NCBI GenBank assembly: GCA_036268055.1 | Contig: DATAUW010000038.1 | Coordinates: 1-64,000 of the forward strand | From: Verrucomicrobiia bacterium | Lineage (GTDB): Bacteria > Verrucomicrobiota > Verrucomicrobiia > Limisphaerales > Pedosphaeraceae | DNA length: 64,000 bases | Reading direction: 5' to 3' | Part shown: one piece after another, positions 1 to 8,785 of the stretch | Numbering within the stretch: the first letter of the stretch is position 1 | Layout of the letters: each line of letters opens with the position of its first letter | Position numbers and translations under genes: made by a program | Notes under the pieces: model-generated | What the model was told of the DNA's origin: nothing | The model's database searches: none | The model's input: the letters and a program-made list of their open reading frames with translations, nothing else

Positions 1-1007
1 CCACGCTCAATCATTTCCCCCCGTTCACCGCCCCCCTGCGCCGCCTTCAACATCGCCTCCACCCAATCATTCTCGCGCAACGGGTCCAGCATGATCCCCC
101 CGTCCCCCACCACTTCCGGCAAACTCGTTGTGTTCGAAGTGATCGCCAGCGTACGGCAAGCCATCGCCTCCAGCGGCGGAATCCCGAACCCTTCGTGCAG
201 CGACGGATACACCAGCGCCACACTTGAGCGATACAACTTCATCAAGTCCGCCTCGCTCGGAAACACCGAAACCTCCACCGCGTCCGTCAAACCGAGAAAA
301 TACAACTGCCATTTCTCATCCCCCGTAAGCGGCGATCCCGCCACCCGCAGGCGCAACTTGCCATTGACTTCCCGCGCCTTCGCAAACGCCCGCAACAAAA
401 ACGAAAAATTCTTATACCCACCGCGCCCGCCCACGAACAAAAAGGTCGGCTGCTCAAAAATCGTTTCCGCCGCCACCGGCGGCTGCACCTCAAAAGACGA
501 ACCCAAATAACTCACCGAAGTCTTGCCGCGTTTCTCCGGAAACCGTTCCAGCAATCCTTCCTCCGTCGCCTTGGAAATGCATACCACGTGATCCGCCCGC
601 TCGACGGCCTTCCGTTGGTCCCGCAGCACCCGGTCGGAGCCATCAATCACCTTCGCATACCAGGCATAGACAAAATCATAAACCGTCACCACCAGCGGCC
701 CCTTGAAATCCTCCAGCGCGTACCCCCACGTCACATCATAATAAGTCGGATGAAACACATCCACCCCGCGCAACAACTGAGGCTTCCACCACGCGTCGTA
801 AAATTGCGCGATGCCCGGTCGCGAAGCTCCCTTCAGCCGCGGCTGCTTCAAGTTCGGATGATTCGGCGCGTGATTCCCAAAATCCTCCACCCCCGTCACC
901 AGCGGCTCATATTCCGCCGGCAAACCGGAAATCACCTCCGCAAAATAACGGTTGATCCCTCCCGCCTTCTGCATCTGAAAAATGCGCCCGTCGTAAAAAA
1001 TCCTCAT
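1..1007 (-). CDS. GT4-family glycosyltransferase (C-terminus cut by window edge)
   Basis: Retaining GT-B glycosyltransferase, expected to add a sugar from a nucleotide donor to a lipid-linked glycan on the cytoplasmic side. The 335 visible residues begin MRIFYDGRIFQMQKAGGINR, with the glycine-rich acceptor loop (GGI.RY). FVGGRGGYKNF (about 191-201) opens the second Rossmann domain, and YPSLHEGFGIPPLEAM (about 267-282) is the E-G-F-G-x-P-x-x-E donor-site signature. The gene runs off the left edge, so some tens of residues are missing. The ATG lies 37 bases after the TAG of the upstream methyltransferase gene, and that TAG is in frame, so no longer start exists. It is the last visible gene of the exopolysaccharide operon. 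Confidence 0.9.
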   Translation of the reverse strand, partial: MRIFYDGRIFQMQKAGGINRYFAEVISGLPAEYEPLVTGVEDFGNHAPNHPNLKQPRLKGASRPGIAQFYDAWWKPQLLRGVDVFHPTYYDVTWGYALEDFKGPLVVTVYDFVYAWYAKVIDGSDRVLRDQRKAVERADHVVCISKATEEGLLERFPEKRGKTSVSYLGSSFEVQPPVAAETIFEQPTFLFVGGRGGYKNFSFLLRAFAKAREVNGKLRLRVAGSPLTGDEKWQLYFLGLTDAVEVSVFPSEADLMKLYRSSVALVYPSLHEGFGIPPLEAMACRTLAITSNTTSLPEVVGDGGIMLDPLRENDWVEAMLKAAQGGGERGEMIER

Positions 1008-1043
1008 AAAGAAATTCGCGAAATGCTTTTCAATGCCAAAACG

Positions 1044-1847
1044 CTATTTCTTTCTTAGAATTTCGTTTGCGATCAAATCGTGGTCCTTCATGGTGAACGA
1101 GGGCCGCGTCGGCAATGTCTTTCTCTCTTTCCAAAATTGCCAGCGGGGCGGCAACGGAGGCTGATAAAAAATATTTTGCGGAATGGCTCTTTTAGAGAAA
1201 ATATGAAGATCGTCCCCGTTGGTCGCCATCTGAAATCCAAATCGCCGCGCCAGCGCGTCCAGACTCTTGCGCGTGTATAAAGCGACGTGTTGTCCGTGCT
1301 CCAAGCCAAAGTACCACCAATCTTCCGGTTTCGGAGCGGGCTCCGGCAAAAGTTTCGTGCTCAAAACCAGGCATGTGGTGATCTTTGAAATGATCTCCAT
1401 TTCGTCACCCGGATTGACCAGATGCTCGAACACCTCGAAGGCCGTTACGCACTCGAACGGCCCGGCCAGTGGTGTTGGCGCTTCAAATCCGCGGCTGAAA
1501 AGATTTTCGCAATACATATCCGCCCAGCGGAAATCGTATCCCGCATCGCGCATCAGCCGGACAAACATTCCATATCCAGCGGCATAATCCAAAAAAATGC
1601 CCGCTGGATTCAAATACGTCTCGATGCAGTAGCGCATTTTATCGCGCGCCCAAAGATTTCGCGAAACATAGCCCGTGTCCGAGCGGTTGATCGGCTCGGC
1701 ATACACTTCCGCGATCCACGTTGGTTCGGGAACAAAAATAAATCCGCAATCTTCACACCGGACAAATAGCGCCTGGTATTTGTTTTTGATGAGCGTGCGG
1801 GCGTGCTCAACCGTTGAACCATTACAAATCTTGCAAGGCATTGGCAT
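1044..1847 (-). CDS. Class I SAM-dependent methyltransferase with N-terminal zinc-ribbon-like cysteines
   Basis: Predicted methyltransferase acting on a sugar or lipid-linked glycan. Two CxxC pairs (Cys5/Cys8 and Cys31/Cys34) make a small zinc-ribbon-like head. The SAM-binding motif I, FLDYAAGYGMF, lies near residues 85-95 and is followed by an acidic strand (RWADMY). This layout is that of Methyltransf_23-type proteins in surface-glycan clusters. The length, 267 residues, is normal for the group. It sits between the ABC exporter ATPase and a GT4 enzyme on the same strand, so methylation of the exported polymer or its terminus is a reasonable inference. The acceptor cannot be read from the sequence. 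Confidence 0.82.
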   Translation of the reverse strand: MPMPCKICNGSTVEHARTLIKNKYQALFVRCEDCGFIFVPEPTWIAEVYAEPINRSDTGYVSRNLWARDKMRYCIETYLNPAGIFLDYAAGYGMFVRLMRDAGYDFRWADMYCENLFSRGFEAPTPLAGPFECVTAFEVFEHLVNPGDEMEIISKITTCLVLSTKLLPEPAPKPEDWWYFGLEHGQHVALYTRKSLDALARRFGFQMATNGDDLHIFSKRAIPQNIFYQPPLPPRWQFWKERKTLPTRPSFTMKDHDLIANEILRKK

Positions 1848-1900
1848 TGGTTTTAGAAATTTTCAACCGCATTCGCCACCGGTGGCAAATGGACTGTGCT

Positions 1901-3202
1901 TCAATGGCGAACGCCGCACTCAGCAGGCTTGTTGCTGGAAGTTCGCCATTTTAATTGCGGGCAAACCACGCCCGGCCATTTTTCCGCAAAACGGCCGCTC
2001 GTTCCGCCCGTTTGCTCGACAGAAATGCTTAACGCCCGTTCTGCCAAAAAAAGAACTTTTTGAAACGGTATGTCGGCGCTGAGTTGCAAATCGTACGAGC
2101 CCTCATTGAGCAAATTTCCGTCAACCGAACAAACCGCCGTATAAACTCCCGGCTCACAGGACTTGCTTTCGTAACTCTCGTCAGAACTTTCGGAAGTCGT
2201 AAAGGCCACCGTTCCATCCGGCGTCATGAACCTCAACGCAATTCGAAAAGGAGGAAGCGTCTCCAAAATTTCGTACTCTATTTCGACCGTGAAGGGCTGG
2301 CGGATGTCAAAATTGCTGGATATATCCCGGTCGGGCGACAAGGTGCGGATCGCGCGAATTTTTAAGCGTGAATCTTTATTGCTCTCATCCGTTCCATTCC
2401 ACGTTCTATAACCATCGGTATGTTTTCCACTGTTCAAATAATGAGGAATAACTGCTTCTGTCAGCCCAAATTCGATTAGTTGTCCGGACTTCATCAGTGC
2501 GCACTTTTGGCAAAGTCTCGTGATGGCCGCCATGCTGTGGCTGACGAAAAGCACCGTCCGCCCGCCCTTGCTCACGTCCTGCATTTTCCCCATGCACTTC
2601 TTTTGAAACTCCGCGTCACCGACGGCCAGCACTTCATCGCAAATCAAAATCTCCGGCTCCAGATGCGCCGCCACCGCGAACGCCAGCCGCACATACATCC
2701 CGCTCGAATACCGCTTCACTGGCGTCTCCAAAAATTTCTCGATCTCGGAGAACGCCACGATTTCGTCAAACTTGCGTTTGATCTCCACCTTGCTCATCCC
2801 GAGGATGGCGCCGTTGAGAAAAATATTTTCCCGGCCCGTCAACTCCGGGTGAAAGCCTGTACCCACTTCAAGCAGGCTCGCCACCCGCCCCTTGAGCGTG
2901 ATGCGTCCCGACGTCGGCTCGGTGATCCGGCTTAGGACTTTCAGCAATGTGGATTTGCCCGCGCCGTTGCGGCCAATGAATCCCACCACTTCTCCCTGCT
3001 TGATCTCAAACGAAACGTCCTTAAGCGCCCAAAAATCTTCCGTGCCTTTTTTCTTCGGCTCGCCGCTGCCATTCCCTTTGAACCATTTCGCCGGGTTCAA
3101 CCAGCCTTCCATGCGATGGCGCAAGTCATCCTTGGGATCGCGCTTCCCCCCGATCGCATATTTTTTCGAGACGTTCTCGACTTTGATGACCGCGTCACTC
3201 AT
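1901..3202 (-). CDS. Polysaccharide ABC exporter, ATP-binding subunit (Wzt-like) with C-terminal carbohydrate-binding-type domain
   Basis: ATPase that powers export of a lipid-linked polysaccharide across the inner membrane with the permease encoded just upstream. Visible motifs are Walker A GFIGRNGAGKST (about 74-85), the ABC signature YSSGMYVRLAFA (about 165-176) and Walker B ILICDEVLAVGD (about 185-196). The nucleotide-binding domain ends near residue 250. The remaining roughly 170 residues form a beta-rich extension like the Wzt C-terminal domain, which in O-antigen systems recognises the modified end of the glycan. An adjacent methyltransferase is consistent with terminal methylation as the recognition mark, but that is inference. 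ATG start; 26 bases separate it from the permease gene. Confidence 0.92.
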   Translation of the reverse strand: MSDAVIKVENVSKKYAIGGKRDPKDDLRHRMEGWLNPAKWFKGNGSGEPKKKGTEDFWALKDVSFEIKQGEVVGFIGRNGAGKSTLLKVLSRITEPTSGRITLKGRVASLLEVGTGFHPELTGRENIFLNGAILGMSKVEIKRKFDEIVAFSEIEKFLETPVKRYSSGMYVRLAFAVAAHLEPEILICDEVLAVGDAEFQKKCMGKMQDVSKGGRTVLFVSHSMAAITRLCQKCALMKSGQLIEFGLTEAVIPHYLNSGKHTDGYRTWNGTDESNKDSRLKIRAIRTLSPDRDISSNFDIRQPFTVEIEYEILETLPPFRIALRFMTPDGTVAFTTSESSDESYESKSCEPGVYTAVCSVDGNLLNEGSYDLQLSADIPFQKVLFLAERALSISVEQTGGTSGRFAEKWPGVVCPQLKWRTSSNKPAECGVRH

Positions 3203-3228
3203 GACTAAGATTTAAAATGATTTTTCGC

Positions 3229-4059
3229 TCAGATCACGTCCGCAAATGACTTTTCCGTCTTGCGAAAATACCAGATGCCGGATGCCAGCAGCAGCGTGAT
3301 CACCACAATCGCGAACACGAAGCTGGGCCAGTAAAAATAATTCCCGTTGCCAAGAATGCACCAGCGAAACCCGTCAATCACCCCCGCCATCGGATTCAAC
3401 GAATACACGATCCGCCATTTCGGCCCCAATCTCTCAGTGACCGTGCTGCTCAAATAAGCTACCGGCGTAACATAAAGCCCAAACTGAACCAGGAACGGCA
3501 CGATCACGCGAAAATCGCGATACTCCACCATCAGTGCCGCAATCCAAATTCCCGCCCCCAGCGATGCCGCCACCGCCATCAAAACAAAAAACGGCAGGAA
3601 CACGATATTCGCGCTCGGCACGAAATGATACCACAGCATCAGCACGACCAGGAACGTGGACGACACCGCAAAATCCACAAAGCTGGTGATCACGCTGCTC
3701 GCCGGTACGATCAACCGCGGGAAATAAATCTTCGAGATCAAATTGGAGTTCGCCACCAGACTGCTGCCACTCTCCGACAACGCCGTTGAGAAAAACTGCC
3801 ACGGCAGCGTGCCGCAAAGCACCATCAGCGCATAAGGCACGCCACCCGATGGCATGTGCCCCACCGCGCCAAACACCACCGTCAGCACTGCCACCGTCAG
3901 CAACGGGCGGATCACCGACCACGCCACGCCCACCACCGTCTGCTTGTAACGGACGAGCAAGTCGCGCCACGCTAGGAAATAAAACAGTTCGCGGTAGCGC
4001 CACAAATCGCGCCAGTAATGCCGCTCCGCCCGTCCCGCTTCTAAAACAAGTTCCTGCAT
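3229..4059 (-). CDS. Polysaccharide ABC exporter, permease subunit (Wzm-like, ABC-2 type)
   Basis: Membrane subunit of the ABC-2 exporter, partner of the Wzt-like ATPase. The protein (276 residues from the ATG at 4059) has a cytoplasmic amphipathic N-terminus (YRELFYFLAWRDLLVRYKQT), typical of Wzm/TagG-type permeases. About six hydrophobic segments follow, and it ends in a short basic tail. An in-frame TTG at 4080 would add seven residues; ATG is preferred. The two exporter genes are adjacent in the usual permease-then-ATPase order. Export of an undecaprenyl-linked glycan is family knowledge; the substrate itself is not known. Confidence 0.92.
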   Translation of the reverse strand: MQELVLEAGRAERHYWRDLWRYRELFYFLAWRDLLVRYKQTVVGVAWSVIRPLLTVAVLTVVFGAVGHMPSGGVPYALMVLCGTLPWQFFSTALSESGSSLVANSNLISKIYFPRLIVPASSVITSFVDFAVSSTFLVVLMLWYHFVPSANIVFLPFFVLMAVAASLGAGIWIAALMVEYRDFRVIVPFLVQFGLYVTPVAYLSSTVTERLGPKWRIVYSLNPMAGVIDGFRWCILGNGNYFYWPSFVFAIVVITLLLASGIWYFRKTEKSFADVI

Positions 4060-4146
4060 ATCAAATCTATATATCGGCAAAGACTACCCTATCGTTAAGC
4101 CAAATCAAACCGCATCCCGTTCCGCCGGAATATTTCACATCGCGCT

Positions 4147-4851
4147 TCATTGAAAATTCGCCTCGTCCGGATGTCGCGTCGGATGAAAAATCAGCTTCGC
4201 GTAAAAATACGCGATGCTTTCGCTGATGGTTTCGCGCACCCCTTCGCTCGACCGCCACCAATGCGCCCGGTCATATTCATCATCCACGAGGCACACCACC
4301 CCCACACTCACACTGTCGCCCATCGCCTCTTGGAACAACATCCGCGACCGCCGCGCGTGTGCGCCCAGGGTCAACACATCAATGCTCGTGGGTTTCAAAT
4401 GATTTGCGTCCAGCCAATTTCTCACCGCCAGCGCCGAGTGATAAGTGCGGTCCCTTTCCGTCAACGGCCCCGGCACACACGCCAGAGAATTCGTATCAAA
4501 CCCGATATGCTGAAGTTCCTCCGCCGCCAGCAAGGCATACGTTACATTGTGTTCGTAACTCCACTGCCCCTTCGCCTGCCCGCCGCTCGTGATGATTTTT
4601 TTGTAATGGCCGATCTTGAATTCGTTCGTCGAATCATCAATCGCGTAAGCCGGCATCCACCCTTCGACCACCAAATAATCCCCGCGCAACGGCGCATTGA
4701 GACTCAAAAACGGCTGGATCCATCCCTTGAATCCCAGCGCCCCGACAACCAACACCATCAGCACGACCAACCGGGCCGGCCACGAAAGCCTCCAGCCCGT
4801 CCGGCGAACCAACATTCCAAAGAAACGCCGCTCATGGGTTGAATCAGGCAT
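4147..4851 (-). CDS. YdcF/ElyC-like DUF218 membrane-anchored protein
   Basis: DUF218-family protein of about 234 residues. A single hydrophobic segment (LVVLMVLVVGALGFKGWI) near residues 27-44 anchors it, leaving the DUF218 domain outside. Recognisable pieces are VVEGWMP, the IITSGGQAKG strand-loop, the E-R-x-x-T-x-x-S-A segment (ERDRTYHSAL) and a late LGAHARRSRMLF helix. Family members (ElyC, SanA, YdcF) are linked to envelope glycan or undecaprenyl-phosphate balance, but no reaction is firmly assigned. In-frame TTG lies at 4863; ATG at 4851 is preferred. It sits between the exporter permease and a GT2 gene. Confidence 0.75.
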   Translation of the reverse strand: MPDSTHERRFFGMLVRRTGWRLSWPARLVVLMVLVVGALGFKGWIQPFLSLNAPLRGDYLVVEGWMPAYAIDDSTNEFKIGHYKKIITSGGQAKGQWSYEHNVTYALLAAEELQHIGFDTNSLACVPGPLTERDRTYHSALAVRNWLDANHLKPTSIDVLTLGAHARRSRMLFQEAMGDSVSVGVVCLVDDEYDRAHWWRSSEGVRETISESIAYFYAKLIFHPTRHPDEANFQ

Positions 4852-4872
4852 GAATTTAAACAATGCCGCGAT

Positions 4873-5814
4873 TCACTTGCGTTGCGACAGCGGCTGCAAG
4901 CCGTTCGCCGCGATAAAATTCACCGCGCCGTTTTGGCCCTGCGCCATCGCCCACTGGCATTGCATCGAAAATTTCCCGTTCTTGAGCCCATGCAATAAAA
5001 TCCGGATCCACTGCGCCAGACTGATCCGCCGATGCCGCAACCCCGTCAACAGATAAGCCAGGATGTCCTGCGAAAAACGATGCCCCTGGATCAGCCGCAC
5101 GAAATACGGTTGATTGAGCCGCTGCGCAAAAATCAAATGCGTGATGCTCAACTCGGGAAAAATCCCGAAACCTTTTCCACACGCCGCCGCCGCCCACGAA
5201 AATAAATCGTCTCCTCCGCTAAAGAGAAGTTTCCCGCGCCGATCCAAAACTTCCTGCGCATTCAATCGCCGGACCAGCTCCGGATAATAGTCAGCCGTTT
5301 GCCGCGTCACACACAAGCCCGCGCCCCACGGATAACACGCCGAGTCCTTGGGATTATTGCTCCAAAGCTCCGTTGAGACAGTTCGCAACGCCAGCATGGA
5401 TAATTTTGGAACCAATTCCGGCGGCGGCGGCGTCTCAAATTCCGGCTCCAATCTCCCCGCGCCAAACGCCCCCAGATGCGGGCATCGCGCCGCGATCCCG
5501 ACCGCGCGCTCCAAAAATTCCGGCCCGAGAATATTATCGTCGTCAATGAACAGCAGCAATTCACCCTTCGCTTCGCGGATGCCGCGCAACCGCGCCGGCG
5601 TAAGTCCAAGCTGATCTTCACGGACGTGGCGGGCATTCGGCTGCCACGTCATGTCCCACGCTTCCGACAGATTTTTCTCCGAATGATTGTCCACCAGCAG
5701 CAGCTCCCATCGCTCGCGTGGAAGCGTCTGCGCCTGGAGCGCGCTCATCACCCGCTCCAGCGAATACTGCCGCGGATTGTGCGTGCAAATGATTACCGAC
5801 AAGGAAATCGCCAT
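4873..5814 (-). CDS. GT2-family glycosyltransferase
   Basis: GT-A fold inverting glycosyltransferase. It starts with the family pattern SVIICTHN at residues 6-13, then has an LLVDNHSE strand. The metal/nucleotide-binding motif is FIDDDNILGPEFLE around residue 90, a D-D-D-N version of DxD. The C-terminal third contains long helices with few clear transmembrane stretches, so it is probably membrane-associated rather than integral. It follows another GT2 gene on the same strand by 43 bases. Donor and acceptor are not readable. Confidence 0.88.
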   Translation of the reverse strand: MAISLSVIICTHNPRQYSLERVMSALQAQTLPRERWELLLVDNHSEKNLSEAWDMTWQPNARHVREDQLGLTPARLRGIREAKGELLLFIDDDNILGPEFLERAVGIAARCPHLGAFGAGRLEPEFETPPPPELVPKLSMLALRTVSTELWSNNPKDSACYPWGAGLCVTRQTADYYPELVRRLNAQEVLDRRGKLLFSGGDDLFSWAAAACGKGFGIFPELSITHLIFAQRLNQPYFVRLIQGHRFSQDILAYLLTGLRHRRISLAQWIRILLHGLKNGKFSMQCQWAMAQGQNGAVNFIAANGLQPLSQRK

Positions 5815-5857
5815 AGCAACCGATCACTGCGAAAATTCTGCGAACTCAATCGCAACT

Positions 5858-6862
5858 TTATTTTGCCAGCTTGAAACACGTCTTGTCCCAGAAACGGTAC
5901 GCTGAAATCTTGATTTGCGGCACCAGTGCATGCGCCCGCTTCGCCACGCTCCAGCCGAACAATTTTTGCACGATCGCATACCGCCGGTTCCACAACCGCG
6001 GTTCCGTCAAGGTTCCGCCTAGCGCATTCACCATCTTTTCCGTTTCGCGAAACAAGTCCGGCCGGTTGGGCAAAAAATAAAACGACCACGTCCGCAAATA
6101 ATCCACCGCCGTCGCCCGCGTCGCGTCGCTCTCTTCCACCGCGAAAAAATATTGCAGATGCAACCGCATGGACAACATCAGCGATTCCATTTTTTTATTC
6201 GATTCGCCGACCACGCTCATGCTGCCCGAACCCGAACTGCGATAATAGGATTTTGCTTCCGGCACGAATTTTACCGCGTCGCTCAACGCCACGATCCGAG
6301 TGAAATATTCCCCGTCGTCGTCAAAATTAAGCCGCGTATCCCACGGTCCCGCCTGTTGCGTGAGTTCGCGGCTGACCAGCCACACGATCGGCGGCAGATA
6401 AAGACATGGCCCCATTTTTAACTTTAGCCATTCAAGCGGACTCAAATCGTTCCAAAAATCATTAGGACTGAACTTGGCTTTGTTCGCGCGGTAAAAAAAC
6501 ATACCCCAGCTCGACGAAAAAATCGTCCGCGGACTCGTGTTCTCTTCGGCCGCCTTCATCTGGCTCGCGATTTTATCCGGCGCGAGCAGATCGTCCGCGT
6601 CCAGCCATTGAATATACTCGCCCTGCGAAACCGCGAACGCCTTGTTCCGCGCCGCCGAGCCGCCCTGGTTGGTTTGCGCGACGAGCTTGACGCCTTGCGA
6701 AATAAATTGCCGCGCCACATCCGCCGTCCGGTCCGTCGAACCATCATCCACCACGATCACTTCAATGTTCGGCCAGGTCTGCGCCAGCGCCGAACGAATC
6801 GTTTCGGCCAGCCATTTCTCCGCGTTATACGCGGGTATCAATATGGAAACAAGCGGCGGCAT
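5858..6862 (-). CDS. GT2-family glycosyltransferase
   Basis: GT-A fold enzyme of 334 residues with all N-terminal landmarks: VSILIPAYNAEKWL, VIVVDDGSTDRTADV and QWLDADDLLAPDKIASQM (a D-A-D-D version of the metal site, about residues 87-104). The region after residue 220 matches the helical C-terminal extension of surface-polysaccharide GT2 enzymes. Its ATG lies one base before the stop region of the preceding GT4 gene, so translational coupling is likely. Role inferred: one step in assembly of the repeat unit. Confidence 0.9.
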   Translation of the reverse strand: MPPLVSILIPAYNAEKWLAETIRSALAQTWPNIEVIVVDDGSTDRTADVARQFISQGVKLVAQTNQGGSAARNKAFAVSQGEYIQWLDADDLLAPDKIASQMKAAEENTSPRTIFSSSWGMFFYRANKAKFSPNDFWNDLSPLEWLKLKMGPCLYLPPIVWLVSRELTQQAGPWDTRLNFDDDGEYFTRIVALSDAVKFVPEAKSYYRSSGSGSMSVVGESNKKMESLMLSMRLHLQYFFAVEESDATRATAVDYLRTWSFYFLPNRPDLFRETEKMVNALGGTLTEPRLWNRRYAIVQKLFGWSVAKRAHALVPQIKISAYRFWDKTCFKLAK

Positions 6863-6863
6863 T

Positions 6864-8039
6864 TTAATTTTGTAAAACCTGCTGATAAACTTTCTCGGTC
6901 AATTTCCCAATCCGTTCCCAGGAATAACGCTCGGCGGCGTATTCGCGGATGCGCGCGCGATGACTTTCCGGGTCGCGCATAAAATCGCTGGCGAGGTATT
7001 CCTCCAAAGCCTGCGTGAGACCCGCCGCGTCATTCGTCTGGCAAACCACGCCGGCGTTCGCCGCTTCCACGTCTTCACGCAATGAGCCGACATCCGTGAC
7101 GGCCACCGGAAGACCAAAGCGATACGTCAGAAACAAAGCACCGCTCTGAAAAATCTCGCGGTACGGCAACACCATCACGTCAGCGGCCTTCAAATAAATC
7201 TCCACGTCCTCGTCGGGCACATGCCGCAAATCGGTGCGAACATTTTTTTTCAAACTGCACTGCTCGATCAGCCCTTCGATTTTTTCCCAATAATCGCGGC
7301 ATTCTTTTACCCGGCCAACGATGACTAATTTGAACGTCTTTCCTTTTTTAGCCAGCGCCCCGCAAGCTTCGACCAGCGTCTCAATTCCCTTATACGGCGT
7401 GATCAATCCGAAAAATAAGATCACCGGTTCGTCCTGCGGCAATTCGAGTTTCGTCCGTGCCGCTTCGCGCGTCAAATTCGTGTCCGGCACGCAGGTCATG
7501 ACGCCGTGCGGGATGACCGAGATGCGCGACTCGGGCACGCCAAAAATTTTTACCAGTTGCTCCTTCATTTTACCGGTGTGAACGATCAGATGATTCACGT
7601 TCCGGTAAAAGAAACGCAGGGACGCATGCCGAAGCCACGTCGAAGTCCCGTCACGCGCATCCGCGTCCACGTTGTGCGCGGTGAAAATAATTTTCTTTCC
7701 GAGCAGTTTGTAATAAAGCAACAGCAGCGTGCGATCGAAAAGCACCAGCTTGTACGGCCACTGGATATGGAACAACTTCGAGTCGGTCGTCGCGGCGTAA
7801 CGGATCATTTTCCAATAGACGCCCGCGACCTTCAGCAATTTTCGCAGCTTGGAAATCCTGGGATCCGATCCGCCTTGGAAATTTCTAAAATTGACCCGCG
7901 CATTGCCGGCCAATGCGGGCTCCAATTCATCCCCTCCGATCACGTCAAGCGCTATGTTCTGATTGACCAAACCCTGGATCAGGCCGGTCTCATAGTGCGG
8001 CGCGCCCCCGGTCGTAAGCGTGATTTTCATTCTGCCCAT
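6864..8039 (-). CDS. GT4-family glycosyltransferase
   Basis: GT-B enzyme of 391 residues. ITLTTGGAPHYETG opens domain 1. IIFTAHNVDAD and LIVHTGKMKEQL match the acceptor-side strand pattern. ILFFGLITPYKGIETL (about 210-225) begins domain 2. The donor site is unusual: VLPYREIFQSGALFLTYRFG replaces the more common EGxxxxxxE string, keeping the S-G-A-L-x-x-A/Y helix start of the GT4 group that uses Q/S-G. Alternative ATG at 8030. It couples to the following GT2 gene with a one-base gap. Confidence 0.88.
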   Translation of the reverse strand: MGRMKITLTTGGAPHYETGLIQGLVNQNIALDVIGGDELEPALAGNARVNFRNFQGGSDPRISKLRKLLKVAGVYWKMIRYAATTDSKLFHIQWPYKLVLFDRTLLLLYYKLLGKKIIFTAHNVDADARDGTSTWLRHASLRFFYRNVNHLIVHTGKMKEQLVKIFGVPESRISVIPHGVMTCVPDTNLTREAARTKLELPQDEPVILFFGLITPYKGIETLVEACGALAKKGKTFKLVIVGRVKECRDYWEKIEGLIEQCSLKKNVRTDLRHVPDEDVEIYLKAADVMVLPYREIFQSGALFLTYRFGLPVAVTDVGSLREDVEAANAGVVCQTNDAAGLTQALEEYLASDFMRDPESHRARIREYAAERYSWERIGKLTEKVYQQVLQN

Positions 8040-8057
8040 TGCTTGAAAAACCGGCGC

Positions 8058-8678
8058 TCAACCGCCTTGATTGAATATCACCACCACGGCGCCGCCCGGA
8101 ATCAGGGATTTATTTTCGACCACTTTGAAGGCCGATTCGATCATCGTCAGAATTTTTCCCTCGGCATTGGCGTCGTGCAACCGGACCATGATCACGCCGC
8201 CGGGTTTCAGATGCGTGAGGTAGCGTTCCAGCATGGCCACGATTTTCGGCGCCGGAATATAATAAATGGATTCGCGAAAAAGGATGACGTCGTATTTTTC
8301 GCCGGGAGTGAAATCGAAAATATCCGAGCGCAAATAATTATTGCGACCGGCCCGCTGTAATGCGGTGCTGCGCTGCCGGGCTTTTTCCAAAGCCACTTCG
8401 GAAATATCCACGCCGAGATATTTCTGATAGGTGCTGTCGGCCAGTTCACAGCCCGTATTGCCCGAGCCGCAACCCAAATCCAAAAGGTTTCCGTTGCGGC
8501 AGTATTTCTCGATGAAACCATAGATCGGATCGTCCGAAGTGTTCTCGATGAAATCCCATCGGCCGGAAGCGAACTCCGCGTCCCACAATTTTTGTTTCTG
8601 CCGGGCGCTTCCCCATTTCTGGACGCGTCCGCGAATGACTGAATGAATGCGGGTTTTGACTTTCGCGATGAGACTCAT
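8058..8678 (-). CDS. Class I SAM-dependent methyltransferase
   Basis: Predicted methyltransferase of 206 residues. Motif I is LLDLGCGSGNTG near residues 70-81, followed by YLGVDISEVALEKAR (the acidic residue that binds the ribose) and a motif IV-like YDVILFRESIYYI. This is the Methyltransf_11/25 layout. A basic N-terminal helix (KVKTRIHSVIRGRVQKWG) may hold it near the membrane. It lies between the beta-helix gene and a GT4 gene on the same strand, and a hairpin-containing gap precedes it. The acceptor could be a sugar of the repeat unit; this is inference from context. Confidence 0.85.
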   Translation of the reverse strand: MSLIAKVKTRIHSVIRGRVQKWGSARQKQKLWDAEFASGRWDFIENTSDDPIYGFIEKYCRNGNLLDLGCGSGNTGCELADSTYQKYLGVDISEVALEKARQRSTALQRAGRNNYLRSDIFDFTPGEKYDVILFRESIYYIPAPKIVAMLERYLTHLKPGGVIMVRLHDANAEGKILTMIESAFKVVENKSLIPGGAVVVIFNQGG

Positions 8679-8708
8679 GGATGGAACCTCTCAGATCAGC
8701 AGGCCAAA

Positions 8709-8730
8709 GCCACGCCTAAAAGTGCGTGGC
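8709..8730. terminator. Intergenic hairpin between the beta-helix and methyltransferase genes
   Basis: Perfect 7-bp stem (GCCACGC/GCGTGGC) with an 8-base loop. On the minus strand it lies 56 bases downstream of the beta-helix stop codon and is followed by TTTGG rather than a long T tract. It could be a weak terminator, an mRNA-processing site or a target for the NusG-like factor at the head of the operon. Confidence 0.4.
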
Positions 8731-8785
8731 CGTGCCAGCGGAACGTGATGAAACTCGGGTGGTCGCGCGCGGCGGACAAGCCGGG